Source: Centropus unirufus (Eukaryota > Chordata > Aves > Cuculiformes > Centropidae). From it: DNA of 64,000 nt. The position numbers and the translations under genes are program-made. The DNA lies in the NCBI GenBank assembly GCA_013397695.1, contig VYZI01000240.1, forward strand, positions 560,180 through 624,179. Reading direction: 5' to 3'. The notes under the pieces were generated by a model. The model was not told where the DNA came from. It searched no databases and saw nothing but the letters and a program-made list of their open reading frames with translations. Position 1 is the stretch's first letter, and every line of letters starts with the position of its first letter. Shown here in pieces: positions 25,983 through 38,200 of the stretch.

Positions 25983-26030
25983 TTTTTTTTTTTTTTTTTT
26001 TAGGTGGAGAAAGAAAAGGAGGAGAAAGGT
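25983..26030 (+). repeat. T20 run followed by purine tract
   Basis: Twenty T are followed directly by A and G, and then by an almost pure A/G stretch to about 26030. The layout copies a polypyrimidine tract plus AG splice acceptor, and a GTATTT follows the purines. The apparent exon would be 25 nt or so of AAG/GAG-type codons. Low-complexity DNA explains it as well. Confidence 0.75.
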
Positions 26031-26531
26031 ATTTTTTTAAAAAATTAGATATATTCAACACTACTTTGAAAAAAATTCTCACTTGCAAATATTGTGAAAA
26101 TCCATGGTATTTGTATTTTTTATGATGTAGCAAAGTACTAACAATAGCATAAGAGAAAACAGGTTCATAAAAGACTATATGTTCCTCCTTTGACAGAGAA
26201 AAAACTATAGCTCTTACAAAAAGTAGGATCATTTGTATTGAGCGCTGTGGTTCTGACAGATTAGTAATAAAGCTGCAGGTTTTTTCTTTGAAATCTGTGG
26301 TCTCAGAAGATTTATGGTAGGGCAGAAAACTCAATTTGATTCTGTTCAAAATTTGGGGCATGAAAAGCTTAAGTCTAAAATTCTTTTGAAGAGAGAATCC
26401 AAAGTAATTGAAAAGATAATTTTGAAGGAGCTATGGCTTAAAAAAAAATATTTGTTTCAAAGTTAGGAGTTCTGCAATGAATTTTGTGCTGTTTGCAAGC
26501 TCTGTAATGTGATTCTTCTTGATGGCTTAAG

Positions 26532-26555
26532 GACAAGTACTGCCACTACTTTCAG
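26532..26555 (+). other. Weak candidate 24-nt microexon
   Basis: The segment ends in TTTCAG followed by GTAAGTG at 26556, a near-consensus donor. On the left, TTCTTCTT and then GGCTTAAG give a possible but poor acceptor. The 24 bases read as eight open codons (DKYCHYFQ). An alternative acceptor at about 26452 (TTTGTTTCAAAG) would give a longer exon. No host gene is recognised, so only the donor is convincing. Confidence 0.12.
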
Positions 26556-29500
26556 GTAAGTGATTCGCAGTGTGGTTGTGCCTTTAAATGACACAGCTAG
26601 ACTTCTCTCTGAGTTTTTTCCTGTCAAAACTAGTCATTGCCAGTCTTCTAGAGATCCACAATGTATTTTTTTAATCAGCTACCTTTTGGATAAGATTTTG
26701 CCACAACTGGTTTTGTTACTTTCTGTCAACCTTCATAATATAGTAATGTAAAAAAAACAACAACATTTTAAAAAGAGAGACCTTTGAATCTGTCTAGCTG
26801 GTTAGGTTATGTCTTTTTGGTTGTTTTATGACTGTCGAGGAACAATGATACAAATACTTATATTTTGAAGCTATACTTTAAAGGATAAAGCCTCCTGCCA
26901 AACTATTTTCTTTAATGCCATTTATTGAAAAAGATTGAGTGTACAATCTGTGTATGCATATTTGGAGACACTGTGTTGTACTCCGATAATGAAAAAAATT
27001 GGTTCACATCTGTGCAATAAGGATTGTAGCACACGAAGGAGGAAGACTTCTTAGTTAGCTTTGTTGCCAGTTTCTTTGGGCCAGGGAGCATCACAGGTGG
27101 AATATTTTGAATGTTACTTGGTGTCTAGTCCTCATACTTTTTAGGAAAGGGTTCTACTGAAGTTGGGCAGATTCGGTGCTCACTTCAGTTGTGTTAGCCT
27201 TAAATACTTTATGTACCAGTGAAATATTTTTTTTAAATGTGATCTTCCAACCAAATTCAGTGCTGATGAGTCTTCATCCTGTAGAATGCACTGACAAATG
27301 TCCAACCTGCTCTTTGAGGAGTCATATTCAGGACCTGATTTTAGGATCAGAAACAGGATTTTGAAACACAGGAACTACATCCTGGAGAAAGCTCAGTGTT
27401 AAAGAGCGAAGACATAGGTGAGACTGTCAGAGAATTTAGTAAAAGCAGGTAGATTTAAATAATACTTCTACTTCCCTGTATTAGTGCTTTATTAAGAGGT
27501 GGGAACACAGTTTTGCTGCCCGGAATTTTCTGCAGCTATTCTTTGAAAGAGAAAAGGATCACACGGATGTTGCCTTCCAAGTAAACTAAATTTCCAACAA
27601 TTGAGAAACTCATTTGTACACCTGCCTCTCAGTCCTTCTCTTGTCCCCACTTCAATCCATCCAATGTCCTTTCAGACTGTTAGGCAGCAATGTTCTCAAG
27701 GAGCAGAAAGGACTTGATGGACATGCTGCTCAGTTTCCCACTGAAAGCCTGGTGCTCAGAAAACAACTGCACTTGGTGCCAGCAGCGAGACAAAGATTCT
27801 TTCTCTCCTGCCTTGGAACCACAGCCACAGCTTTGCTTTGGTTTTCTTCCTGGATAGACACTTCTCTCCAAGCTGGTTTGGTCTGCCTAATCTACATGTT
27901 TCCAGAGCGACAAATCTGTGAGTGTCCTCCAAGGCTTCTTTCTTGGACCCAGGTTTGTTTATTTATATATCTATGTTTCCATTTACTGCTGTAATTTGCT
28001 GTCATGGACTAGATTTCCAGTTGTGTTCCAATTTTATGCAAATTTTTTTTCAGGTGGCTGCCAGAAAACAAGGTGATGCATATTGATTTTTATGATTTTG
28101 ATGGACATCATCATTTGGATGTCAAGCAGTTTATTATCTCATCTTGTAAGGCTGAATAAATTGCTTTTGTAAAGCATCTGACATCACCTTTCCCGTCCTT
28201 TTTTCCCCCCATTGTGATTTCTTTATTCTGTCCCCCAGGCTGTAATATTTAGGTACTCTTCTGTGTGAAGTTGCTAGGTGTAGCTCATCAGAGTACTATT
28301 TCTAAGAATGCCTTATTATTATCTCTGTGCTGACTGTCAAGACGCATAAAGAAGTTTATTTTTAGATTATAAGATCCAGATATGCTTAAGTCGCTCTCAG
28401 TTCCTCTCAAGTGCTAGAGAGACACCACTTCAATCAGCCATAAAAGTTGAGAACAAAATATTTCTGCTTTGAGGCACATGTGTGTCTGTGGAGCCAAACT
28501 GTCCTCAGGTGTGCTATTCCCACTGAAATCTGAGGCCTTCTTTCCTGGGAATGCAAAGCACATTTTGGTATGACACAATTGCTTGAGAATTGAGACTTTA
28601 TGAATTGACACTTTTGTTCTTACTGCTTTTGTTTAAGACAAGGATGAGAGAAAGTTGAATGATCACCACAAAGCTCAACTGTCTGTTTTTCACAAAGCAG
28701 AGATTGTCTACTGGGGAGATTTTAAAAACTATGTTTACAATTTGAGATAAATGTCCTGCATTTTATATATATTGCAATATGGATTGCTTTTGAAAGTTTT
28801 ACCTTTCTCTTTCTTGATGAAGTTTTTGCTATTCTTCATAATCCACATGGTATTAGCTTTCCTCCAATTAATGTAACTGATCCCATGCCACTCTTGCATG
28901 CTGCAGAACTGGTCAAATGTCCTCAGCTGAATGAGCTTACATTCAACTAACACATTGCAACTTCCAATAGAGATACACCTTTTCCTTCCTCTGTAAATTG
29001 TAAGTCGAGGTAGTTTGGATGATGTTTCTACCAAGTGAGAGCACTGCCAGTTCAACATTATGACTCTTTGAACAGCACTTTCCTATAATGGTAGGCTTTT
29101 AAAATAATATATGGGGTATTTGTATGGGATGGAGTAAAACAAAATAGGATTGCACAGAACAATTTCCAGAAAATTTGCTATAAACATCTAACAGGGCAAA
29201 GCTCATTGTAGACTAATTAAAGGAATCCTGCTGAAATTAAATTTGTCCTTATTAGCCTCACATTAATAAGTTGAAGTATGGCAGGATAAGCAGACCATAA
29301 GATTTTTAATCTTTATTTGCCATTGCTTAACTCAAAATAACAATAGTGTACAAGTTCATATCATTAAAGGTCGTCTTTTAAAGCTGATCCAATGTTTGGA
29401 AACAAATGTTCCAGGCAGCTCCCCGCACTTCCAATCACCTCCCTGCGGTGGACACTTTCTCCACAGGTATTAGAATTCTGCAGCTCTGCTGAGCACCCAG

Positions 29501-31262
29501 TGCTGTGTGGACTCAGACCAGCTGTGTCTGTCAGTGATTGCTGTCTTTTTATTAGGATTTGAACACCTTCTATGTGAAGTCTGAAGCTGTAACAATATCC
29601 TTGTGCTAAGAGACAAGTAAAAGATAGCACCTGGCTTTAAATAGACTTGGTGCAGTGTTCTTCCCTGTCTTCAGACTTCCCCAAGTGCACATCCTCTGTC
29701 AGGAGAGAAAAAGATGAATGCCATACTCTTGATCCACAGGCCATAGAACATATCTTTTTATCTTTTGGTTTTATTTTCTATCTTGTCTCCTGAAATTCTG
29801 AGGAACTAAGCAGCATGTGTAGCAGAGGAGAAAGATTTTTTTAACATGCGTGGAAATTACAATGTCTGCCCTGGTGTAAACTTCATTAGATGCTGATAGT
29901 TTATCCATTAAAAGCATTATCAGACATCTGATGCTTTGGCTGAAAGAGAAGAAAAAGTTTGAGAATTGTCTTATGCTGAATTCTGATGTAAAAATTACAA
30001 ACAATCCCTCTTCCTGATAAATAATGCTACTTTTTCATGCTGGAAAGCTCTACCTATGAAATCTCATCCCAGAGTGCATTTTAATAGCTGAGTTCTTAAC
30101 CTTGCCAAACAAAAGCATACAATGGAAATAATGACAGAGTGAAATTCCACCCTTAATCTGAGCTGTGTTAGAAAGCCTGGGTATTATGTTATTCTATTAC
30201 TTTTTTTCTTTTTTGAAAAGGAGTATGTACTTCTGTCACTTGGCTTTGCATATATTCATACACCAGTTGGCACCCTTTACTCAGATGGATTGGATATTAC
30301 CTAGATAATCTCATTTATTACCTCAGTAATCTAGCTTATTTATCTTCAGCAGCACAACTTGTTTATGGCATTATATCAGTGGGACCTGTTAGACTGGAAC
30401 AGATGATTTTTAGTGGTAATGTGTATGTGTTTGCAGTTGTAATAAATGCTGAAAACTGTATATATTTAGACAGAAGTGTATTTCAACATAAAAAGACCAG
30501 CTCAGTACTGTAAAGTGCTTCACAAACCTTATTCTCCACTGTATTGCCCCATTGGTAAGCTAGTGAGACCATGGATGACTTCAGTGTAAGAGTAATGAGG
30601 AAGTAGTGCGATAGGACAGACCACCAAAATAAGGAAAATATCTTTTTGATGTAAATGCCTAATCAACACAGGTCTTTCAATCTACATTTCAGAAAAAAAA
30701 AAGTGGATGCTTTCCACATCTTCCCTCTAGGCAATGGTGAATCATTAAAAAGGACTTTCGTTTGTTTACAGTGGAGCGGACCTTATGGGAATATGGATGT
30801 CATGCATGATAGATTTGACAAATAAACCTTTGTTTGGGGCTCTACCAAGAAAAATGGTTTCACTTAATCAGTATCATCTTCAGAAATTATTTAGTACCTT
30901 TTCTCTTTAAATTATGCATCTTTTGAGGCAGGAAGAATTCTTGACAGAAGCTGTCTGTAGCAACAGGAAACCTTCTCATACATCAGTAGCATTGACTCAG
31001 CAAGTAATGTCCCCTAGGGTTCACCTGCATGGCCCAGTGGTGAACAGCAGACATACCCATGCTATCTCAGAATGAGCTGCAATAATGTAATTATGTGAGC
31101 AGCTCTATCTCCCCTTTTGGGTATGGTATACCCTACCTAGCTCAGAGCAATACACCGTGGAATGGGTTCAAACTGGATGCCCCCAGAACCTGAGTTGCAG
31201 GGCTCAGATCTGGCTTGCATATTACAGTTTAGCAGTATGTTATGTCAGGTAGAAAAAAAAGA

Positions 31263-31297
31263 ATATATGTGTGTGCACATATATGTGTGTGTGCACC
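31263..31297 (+). repeat. TG/TA microsatellite
   Basis: Two interrupted runs of ATATGTGTGTGCAC type, a compound TA/TG dinucleotide repeat. The half-units are near copies of each other (GTGTGCAC twice). Confidence 0.85.
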
Positions 31298-34200
31298 TTA
31301 GGCTACTAGGAGACTTAGACAATGTAAGCTTAATAAAAAAAAAAGTGAATGCTAATACTGACGTGGGAAGAACTAGTCCTACTGGTCTCTTTTGGTCTTT
31401 GTATAGTTAGTAGCACATGTACAATTCTGAGGAGCTTAGCTTGTCATGATTATAAGACTCTGAAGAAGAGCTTTATGCTGGTGCTTCATGAGTTACTATA
31501 ACCTGCTGCTAATTGCCTCAGTCTGGAGGCCTCATAAGGAAATCAAAACAAAGTTCCTGCAGGTGTTTTAATCTGTGTTCACCGAGCAGCCCTGTTGTGG
31601 TCATGGATTTGATTCAAGCTGTTTTCAGTACCAAGATATGAGGTCGCAGGGCTGTTGCTATGTACGCTCTGTAGGTACTGCAGGTTTTCAAGGAGCCCTA
31701 GAAAGCACTAGGGCTCAAAGCAGCTGGTGCCATGCAGTCAAGCAGGGCAAAGGTATTCTCCTACTCCAACAGCTCGTGCTGTAGGATCCCAGTAGCATGT
31801 CGTATGTGAATAAGCAGTTGACTCAACGTGAGGAATAATGCAAAACAGCAGGTAATGTAACACAGACAGTTGCAAACACAGTGGAGTTGTTAAAGCTGCA
31901 TCAGCTAGCACCATAACTGGTTCCTGATGACCGTGCATTATAGGAACTGTTGTAGTGACTGTAGGTTACTTAAGAAGATGAGGTTACATGTTCTAAAACA
32001 TTATTTGCTTTGGGGTTTGTTTTATGTCCTATAAAATTTAGTTGATCCATTATGAACAGCTCAAAGGACTTAATACACACTTTACAGCAAGTACAGTGCT
32101 TAGGAACACTGTATGGCTATTGGATATATGCTCATTATAATAGCGGCAAATAAAGGTATGCCTTCAATACCTGGCTATTAGATATTACAGTATTTTTGTT
32201 CCAGTACATTATCTCAGTACATTTGTGTTAGACAGCATTTTGTTTATCAGTCAGGCATGAATTGTGATTACAAGAGAGAGGACAGCTAGTCTGCCAGAAT
32301 TAGCTAGAAATTAGGTAATATTAATTATTGTGAAAATTGCTGTTTAAATGCTCCCTTTTGTTTCTTACAGTACAGAGTGCTCTTTCGTCTAAATGATTAT
32401 AGATTGGTGCAGTTGTGCATGAACAGTACTAAGTGCTGTTAAAATAAAACAATGTTATTTGGCATTTACACACCATTGTGCATATTCAAAGCATTTAAAA
32501 ATATAAAAGTTTAGATTATGATCCACTGCAGCTAATATCAGCCTCACATCAGCCACGAGTCACCAATCAGGAAAGAAGGCTGTGCAGCACAAATATTTTC
32601 CTCCCTGTGTTAAAATTCTTGTTTGCCACATAAGTGGGAAAATTAACATCAAATGCCTTTTATAGGTCTCTAGAGCTGCATGTGCTTGGAGTGCCACAAA
32701 GCTGAATTTTGTGTCGAGTTAAGCCTGTTCACACAAAATGTGAATTGCGGCTCTTATTTAAAGTAAATTAAAATCAAAGCAGAAATGGATTAAACTGTTT
32801 CCATTGGAAATTTATAGGAAATATGTGCCTGAATGTCCTCTGTCCTTTTGAAACCCAACAGTTATTTTGTTTTAGGAATTATGATCAGTTAAACTTGCAG
32901 GGTCAGAGGTGTGCTGTTTGTGATGTCCCATTTTTTGCAGGAATTTTAGAGTCTGGCATAATCCTAAATAGTTCTACAGTAACCTGACTATATGACGAAA
33001 AGCTCCTTAACTCAGGGGCTCTGTAGGTAAAGATTATCTTAATTTCTCTTTCCTGTAACAGGAGTGTCAATCTGATGCTAAATATTTTTTCTTTTTTAGT
33101 GACAGTTTTAAACCTCCCAAATATATGACTTCAGGCTAGTAAGCACAACATTGACCTGAAGGGTCTGCTTTAGCCGTTAGACCCCCATGAGTGACTCATT
33201 TTGCTGTACTTGAGCTTCTGTGCCTGGCTGTGTTTCAAAAAGAGAGCAATGATTTTAGCCTTCTCTATAAAGTTCTTTCGTAATGGTCTACAGGTTAAAA
33301 CTTTTATTTTTGCTTGATATCTCAGAATCTAATTTCTTGCAACCTTGGGGCTTGTGGGCCTAGAAAAGGAACTGCTGAAGTAGTAATTTTTTCTTGAAAT
33401 CTAAGGTCTTATAGGAAGGAAAAAGCTACCCCAAAAACTGTGAATTCACCTTATTAAGTTTCTGGCTGGCTTTTCATCTGCTAATGTTGGGTAATTTCCC
33501 TTCACAAATATAGTGTTTTCCCATGCAACTACTTCAGGTCTGCACTTGTGCTGACATACTTGGAGCAGAACACTTTAATGTGTGGAAAGGCTCATACTAG
33601 TGAAATGAATGAAAAAAAAAAGGAAGATTGCCAATGCCAAATTAATGAATTGCATTATCAATGCATTATGGAAAGAACTATGAATCAAATTACGAGATAA
33701 AAACTGAAATCTTCAACCCTTCTGTTGACAGAAAAAGCAATATATGGTCTAAAGCCTAGCTTTGATATTTCTCTCTGCTCTTCTCCCTTTCAAAGCTCTT
33801 TTATAACCAATAAAATTCATGGGTTGGCCATACTTTATTTGGCAAGAAGGCAACTTTAAAAGTAATACCCCGCATTGGCACCACGTGAATGAAATCGATT
33901 TAGAAGATGACAGTGAAGGGACCATGCCAGGCAGTGTCACCCTTCCTTGGAGAGCATTCAAATCAATTCTTCATGGAAATATATTCTTGAGGAGTTGTAT
34001 TAGACAAAAAGCTCTTCCTTCAGGAAGCGCTGACCTGTCCTGTGATTTCCCACCTGTGCATTACCACGTTGCCATCCCAGTAGGATTTACTGATTAAATG
34101 TACTTTGACATTGCTCTGGTATGTAGGTGCAGTGTGCCTATCTGTCTCCAGCACATGCTGGAGCCCAGGAGACCCAGTGCTGATCTCAGCTTAGCTCCTG

Positions 34201-34376
34201 GTTTGTCACTTGGTCAGGGGGAAGATGCATCCTCTTTAATGCACTCCCATTCCTCTACGTGTAGAATGGGGCAATTGAATGCTTTTGTTCAGGGGTGTGA
34301 AAGAAGAAGCGTCTGGGAAGGAAAGGATAAACCAGCTAGGTGTTTACTGCAGCTACAATTGTTACGCTTTAGGTCA

Positions 34377-34393
34377 ATATATATATATGTGTG
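34377..34393 (+). repeat. (AT)n(GT)n microsatellite
   Basis: A short AT run passing into GTGTG; 17 bases. Confidence 0.8.
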
Positions 34394-35214
34394 ATTTAGA
34401 TATCAGTATTTAAGAACCAAACAGACCAGGAACACTTTTCTACTCCTGTGCTGTATCATTGGCCATTCTGAGCTTTCAGTTCACACAGGAAGGACCAAAT
34501 TTCTGAGGGAAGTTGGGGGATTTGGGGATTGCAATATGAAGCATTTCACTAACATTTACTGCTCGGTATTACTGTCACCAGCCACAAGAAGGAACCCTTA
34601 ACATATTAGAGATCACTGAATTTGGACTTCTACAATGACCAATTGTTCACAGAACCAGGATATTCTCACAAGAAGCAGAAAGTTTGGGTAAACTCACACT
34701 TTTATGACAAAGCTCCTTAGTTAAAGAGTAGAGTTGAAATTTCAGAATGATAGACAATTCCTAGAAAAATTGACATTATATCAACAAAGAAGGGCAGTGA
34801 GATTAGACTGTTTAGAAACTTACCATGCAAAAAGCTGCATGTTTCATATTCCCGGGGAATGAGGTTGCATGCATACAGCAACATTAAGAACGAATAACAA
34901 TGTAAGAGAGAAATAGAGCAGATGAGCATGAAGGTTTTCTGGTTGCTGCTCTTGTCTTCCTTTGCAGAATCAAATGTCTGTCTATAGACTAAAATGTTAG
35001 GAGCAGTTGCTGTTATTTTCCCTGGCAGACAGCGTTTAGTGAGTTGCTAACTTAGAGACTGTAAGTCTTTTGCAGTTTCTCAAGATAGATCATAATCATT
35101 CTTCATCTGGATGAATCTTGCATATCGGTTCACTGCTGCTGAACTTGTTGCTGCTTTAGAGTTCGTTATTTGGAGGATTAATTTTCTCTTGAACTTAATG
35201 GTTTTGTCTGTATG

Positions 35215-35269
35215 TTTTTTCTTTTTTTCTTTTTTCTTTTTTCCTTTTTCTTTTTTCCTTTTTTTTTTT
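35215..35269 (+). repeat. 55-nt pure pyrimidine tract
   Basis: An unbroken T/C run of 55 bases built from CTTTTTT and CCTTTTT units, followed by AGTACAG. The partly mirror-symmetric arrangement makes it a candidate for triplex (H-DNA) formation. It also yields a spurious Lys-rich frame on the minus strand (35080-35286). It looks like a polypyrimidine microsatellite, not a gene part. Confidence 0.9.
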
Positions 35270-38200
35270 AGTACAGCAAAATACACATGAAAGCATTTTC
35301 TGTATCTTCAAAATAAACTGCTGAACTCAGGTTTCTTTGTACCATCCATTTAGATACATCGTTCCCTTCCTTCTTCCCCCTTGTTCTTAGAGAAACAACC
35401 CTTTGCTGTTCCACTAAACAAATGATTACCCTTTCTCTTCCCCATGAAAGTCTACTACATATATTGTGTAAACTGAGAGCTGAGCTGGTGTATTAGAATT
35501 TCAGTATTGACTGGCAGCCTTTGTGGGGTGCCAGTCAATACTGGTGCCAGTCCAGCTGGTGGGGAATGGCAGCAGGTTAGCAGGTTGTGAACGGTCATCT
35601 GTGTAAGGTATGGAAGGCACATAGTTTTCTTTACGCCTGGGCCTGGGGATCTTAGATTCTAAACAGCCCAGACTTCCTGGATGCTGTTAAAAAGCTACTT
35701 GCACCCTGGAACCTTGAAACATGCAGTATACATGAAAATGCTGTTTTCAAAAAGCATTATTTTGCAAAGAAAGTGATAGAAGCAGGTACTTCAGAAAGGT
35801 GGTTCTATTTAGTAAAATAGATTTTCCTCAATGTTTTCCTATACGTCTTTATTTTTGAAAAAAAAAAAACAATATAAATTCTCCAAGCCTTACTTTTCAT
35901 TTCGTTCATTTCTACTCAGCAATTCTTCTTGCACCTTGCAGTATACTTAAAACAAAAAATATATGTTGGAAACACAATTCATCTTTTGCCAGTCTGGTTT
36001 CATGCATTCAGACAGTGGGCTTTATTCCAGGTGGACTTTCTGGAGGCTAATGGGTTAAGTGCTTGTGCATAAAAAGAATAAACCAAAAATATTTGAGGTG
36101 TCAAATACAGTCATTCACTGACATGTACTGTCCTATCAGGTGGCTGAGGCAGAAAAGGTGGTCCTGACAAAACGTGGGGTAGGATCCACCACCTGGCTTC
36201 TACCACATCTTAGGCTCTTTGAAGACTCCCCTACTACCTTGGAGATGTGGCAAATTAGGCCTGTTCATTTATTTCTCCTGACTAATGAGCATTACGGTGG
36301 CCCTTTTAGGCTGCACTGTTCATGAAACTCAGGCTTTATGAGTATCAGGCTGAAAGCTGTACTGTGGATCCTGCCTCCTAGTGCAGAATACCAATGTGTC
36401 CTCAGATTCTCCTTGTAATCATGCTGCAGCAGAGCTGAGCTATGGGATGCCAATGGCATTGGAGATGCTCAGATCAGCCTCCTGTTGGCTCTGATAGCTG
36501 TATGATATATGACACTAGAGATAAATGAATTGTATATTTTATTTAACAAAGACTAAAATAAATTAGTTAGCAATGTACTGCCTGGCCTGAACACCCAGTA
36601 AGTACTAGTAGTTTTCATTATCCCTCAAGAAATCATTGACTATTTTATGTGATGCAGTAATGTATTATTCATAGACAATTTCATTGGTAACATTATTGCA
36701 AATTCTAAATGTAACAAGAATCTACATAAAGCCATGAAATCCTTAGGAAGAGAAAGATGGGTGTTCTTACATAAAAATGAGAATATACATATGCATACAC
36801 GCAGGACTGAAGGTCTTTTCCTGAATCAGGAAATGCCTTTTAATTGTGGCAGTGAGCCTCATTCTTCAAGCATGTCTACTACTACTCCTTATAATCCACT
36901 AAACTCTCTCAGTTTATTAATGACAAACCTTAAATCTTGGGCTGAAATGTTTCCTCTACCTGTAGCTGAATATGTTCAGTCTTATTAGTAGCAATTCTCC
37001 TGTATTTATTACATGGATGAGTATCTGCAATTCCAGCCAATTTATTCAGAAGGCTTGGTACATGAGAGTATGCACCTGGAGAAAACCGATCTATATAGTA
37101 CAAAGTCCCCTCTTCTGCAGTGACAGAACATGGTGCACAAAATCGTATACCTCACACTGTCATTTAAAGGGAAGGACTTCATTTCAGGGTGTCTCTTTAG
37201 CAATGTCACGTCATAGTGGTAATGAGTTACTTGTTCAGCCTCTCATTGGTGAACCTCAGCAATATTTACTCTTTTTTTTCTGGCTCTGTCATCAGCCATA
37301 TCTCCAACTTTTTCTCCCTCTCAGGTCCCAGGTTTCCCAGCCTGAGTGCTACATACAAAGTGACTTTCACAGTATCACAACAGGTTCTTGTCTGTGGCAT
37401 GTTTCTTTCTAGCACACATTTCCACAAGCATTGTGAAATCAAGGAATGAGCCTTTACTCCAGTGGTAGCAGGCAAAACTGCTACTTTATGCTTTCACCCT
37501 GAGCCACTACCCAGCTGGCTTGGGCCCTGCTTCAAGGAGTGGACTGAGCTCTGCCTCACCTGCTGCTGCTACACAGGCTCCAGCTCAAAGCTTAGCACAT
37601 AGCCTTGCCTGTCTTATGGAGCCTTGGTGATGTGACTACAGCCAGGATCCTCTAGAGCTACCGCCAGGCCTAGTATCAGGCTACTATCTGTTCAATGGAA
37701 GTGGAGCTTGGGTTTCACAGCAGCAGCAGATGTCCAAAACTGGCCTTATATCCTACCCATTGTGTCCAGACTCGGTGCTCGTGGCATGGACTCATGAATA
37801 CAGACCTTGTGATACTTGCTTTTGAGCTCAGTGTAAAAGCATACTGTGTTATTCTTTTTCTTTTTGCACCATGTCTTATCAAGGTTGTCCTTGAAACGTT
37901 GCAGGCGGTGTTGTAAACAGTGAGATATCTTGAAGTTAGATCTGAGCTGGGTACTTTAGAAAGGGTTTTCCACTTCATAATTTAAATATATTTTTTGCCT
38001 CCAATTGAAAAGTTGCAAGGAGTGAAAGGTTTGTGTGTTTGCATTGTTTGAAGAAGGCTGCTTTGACTTTTGGTTACCAAGGAAACCGTTTCAATGTAGA
38101 ATGAGATTCCAGTGACCTCAAACTCTTTGTTCTGTTAGGGTTTGTGCATATTTCAGGATGGCAACTGTTTCAATGGGAACCTCTTCCAAAGCATTTTAGT

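Larger units (their letters stand above)
24206..35214. other. Non-coding, repeat-poor DNA
   Basis: Eleven kilobases without a recognised gene or CR1 copy, which is long for a bird window that otherwise has one every few kilobases. It holds a T20 run with an adjacent purine tract (25983-26030), a splice-flanked 24-nt segment (26532-26555), and TG/TA microsatellites at 31263 and 34377. A frame from 33819 to 34394 is open except for one TAA at 34095, but neither half resembles a known protein. Segments near 28070-28200 and 29190-29290 have conserved-element-like texture. Confidence 0.55.

Noticed and set aside
27614..27994. 126-codon open frame with hydrophobic C-terminus
   Set aside because: The hydrophobic end comes from a T-rich stretch, an antisense frame overlaps it, and there is no family resemblance.
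33819..34394. Two head-to-tail frames (92 and 98 codons) in the same phase separated only by one TAA
   Set aside because: It could suggest a 191-codon pseudogene, but neither half resembles a protein family I know, and the second half ends in a microsatellite-coded IYIYV. Not enough to call a pseudogene.
35080..35286. Lys-rich 68-codon minus-strand frame
   Set aside because: It is the translation of the 55-nt pyrimidine tract on its complementary strand.
36972..37412. 146-codon open frame, the longest without undetermined bases
   Set aside because: No domain pattern, an odd composition (Ser, Cys, Trp, His rich), overlapping open frames in two other phases, and no splice or promoter context. 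Frames of this length are expected somewhere in 64 kb.
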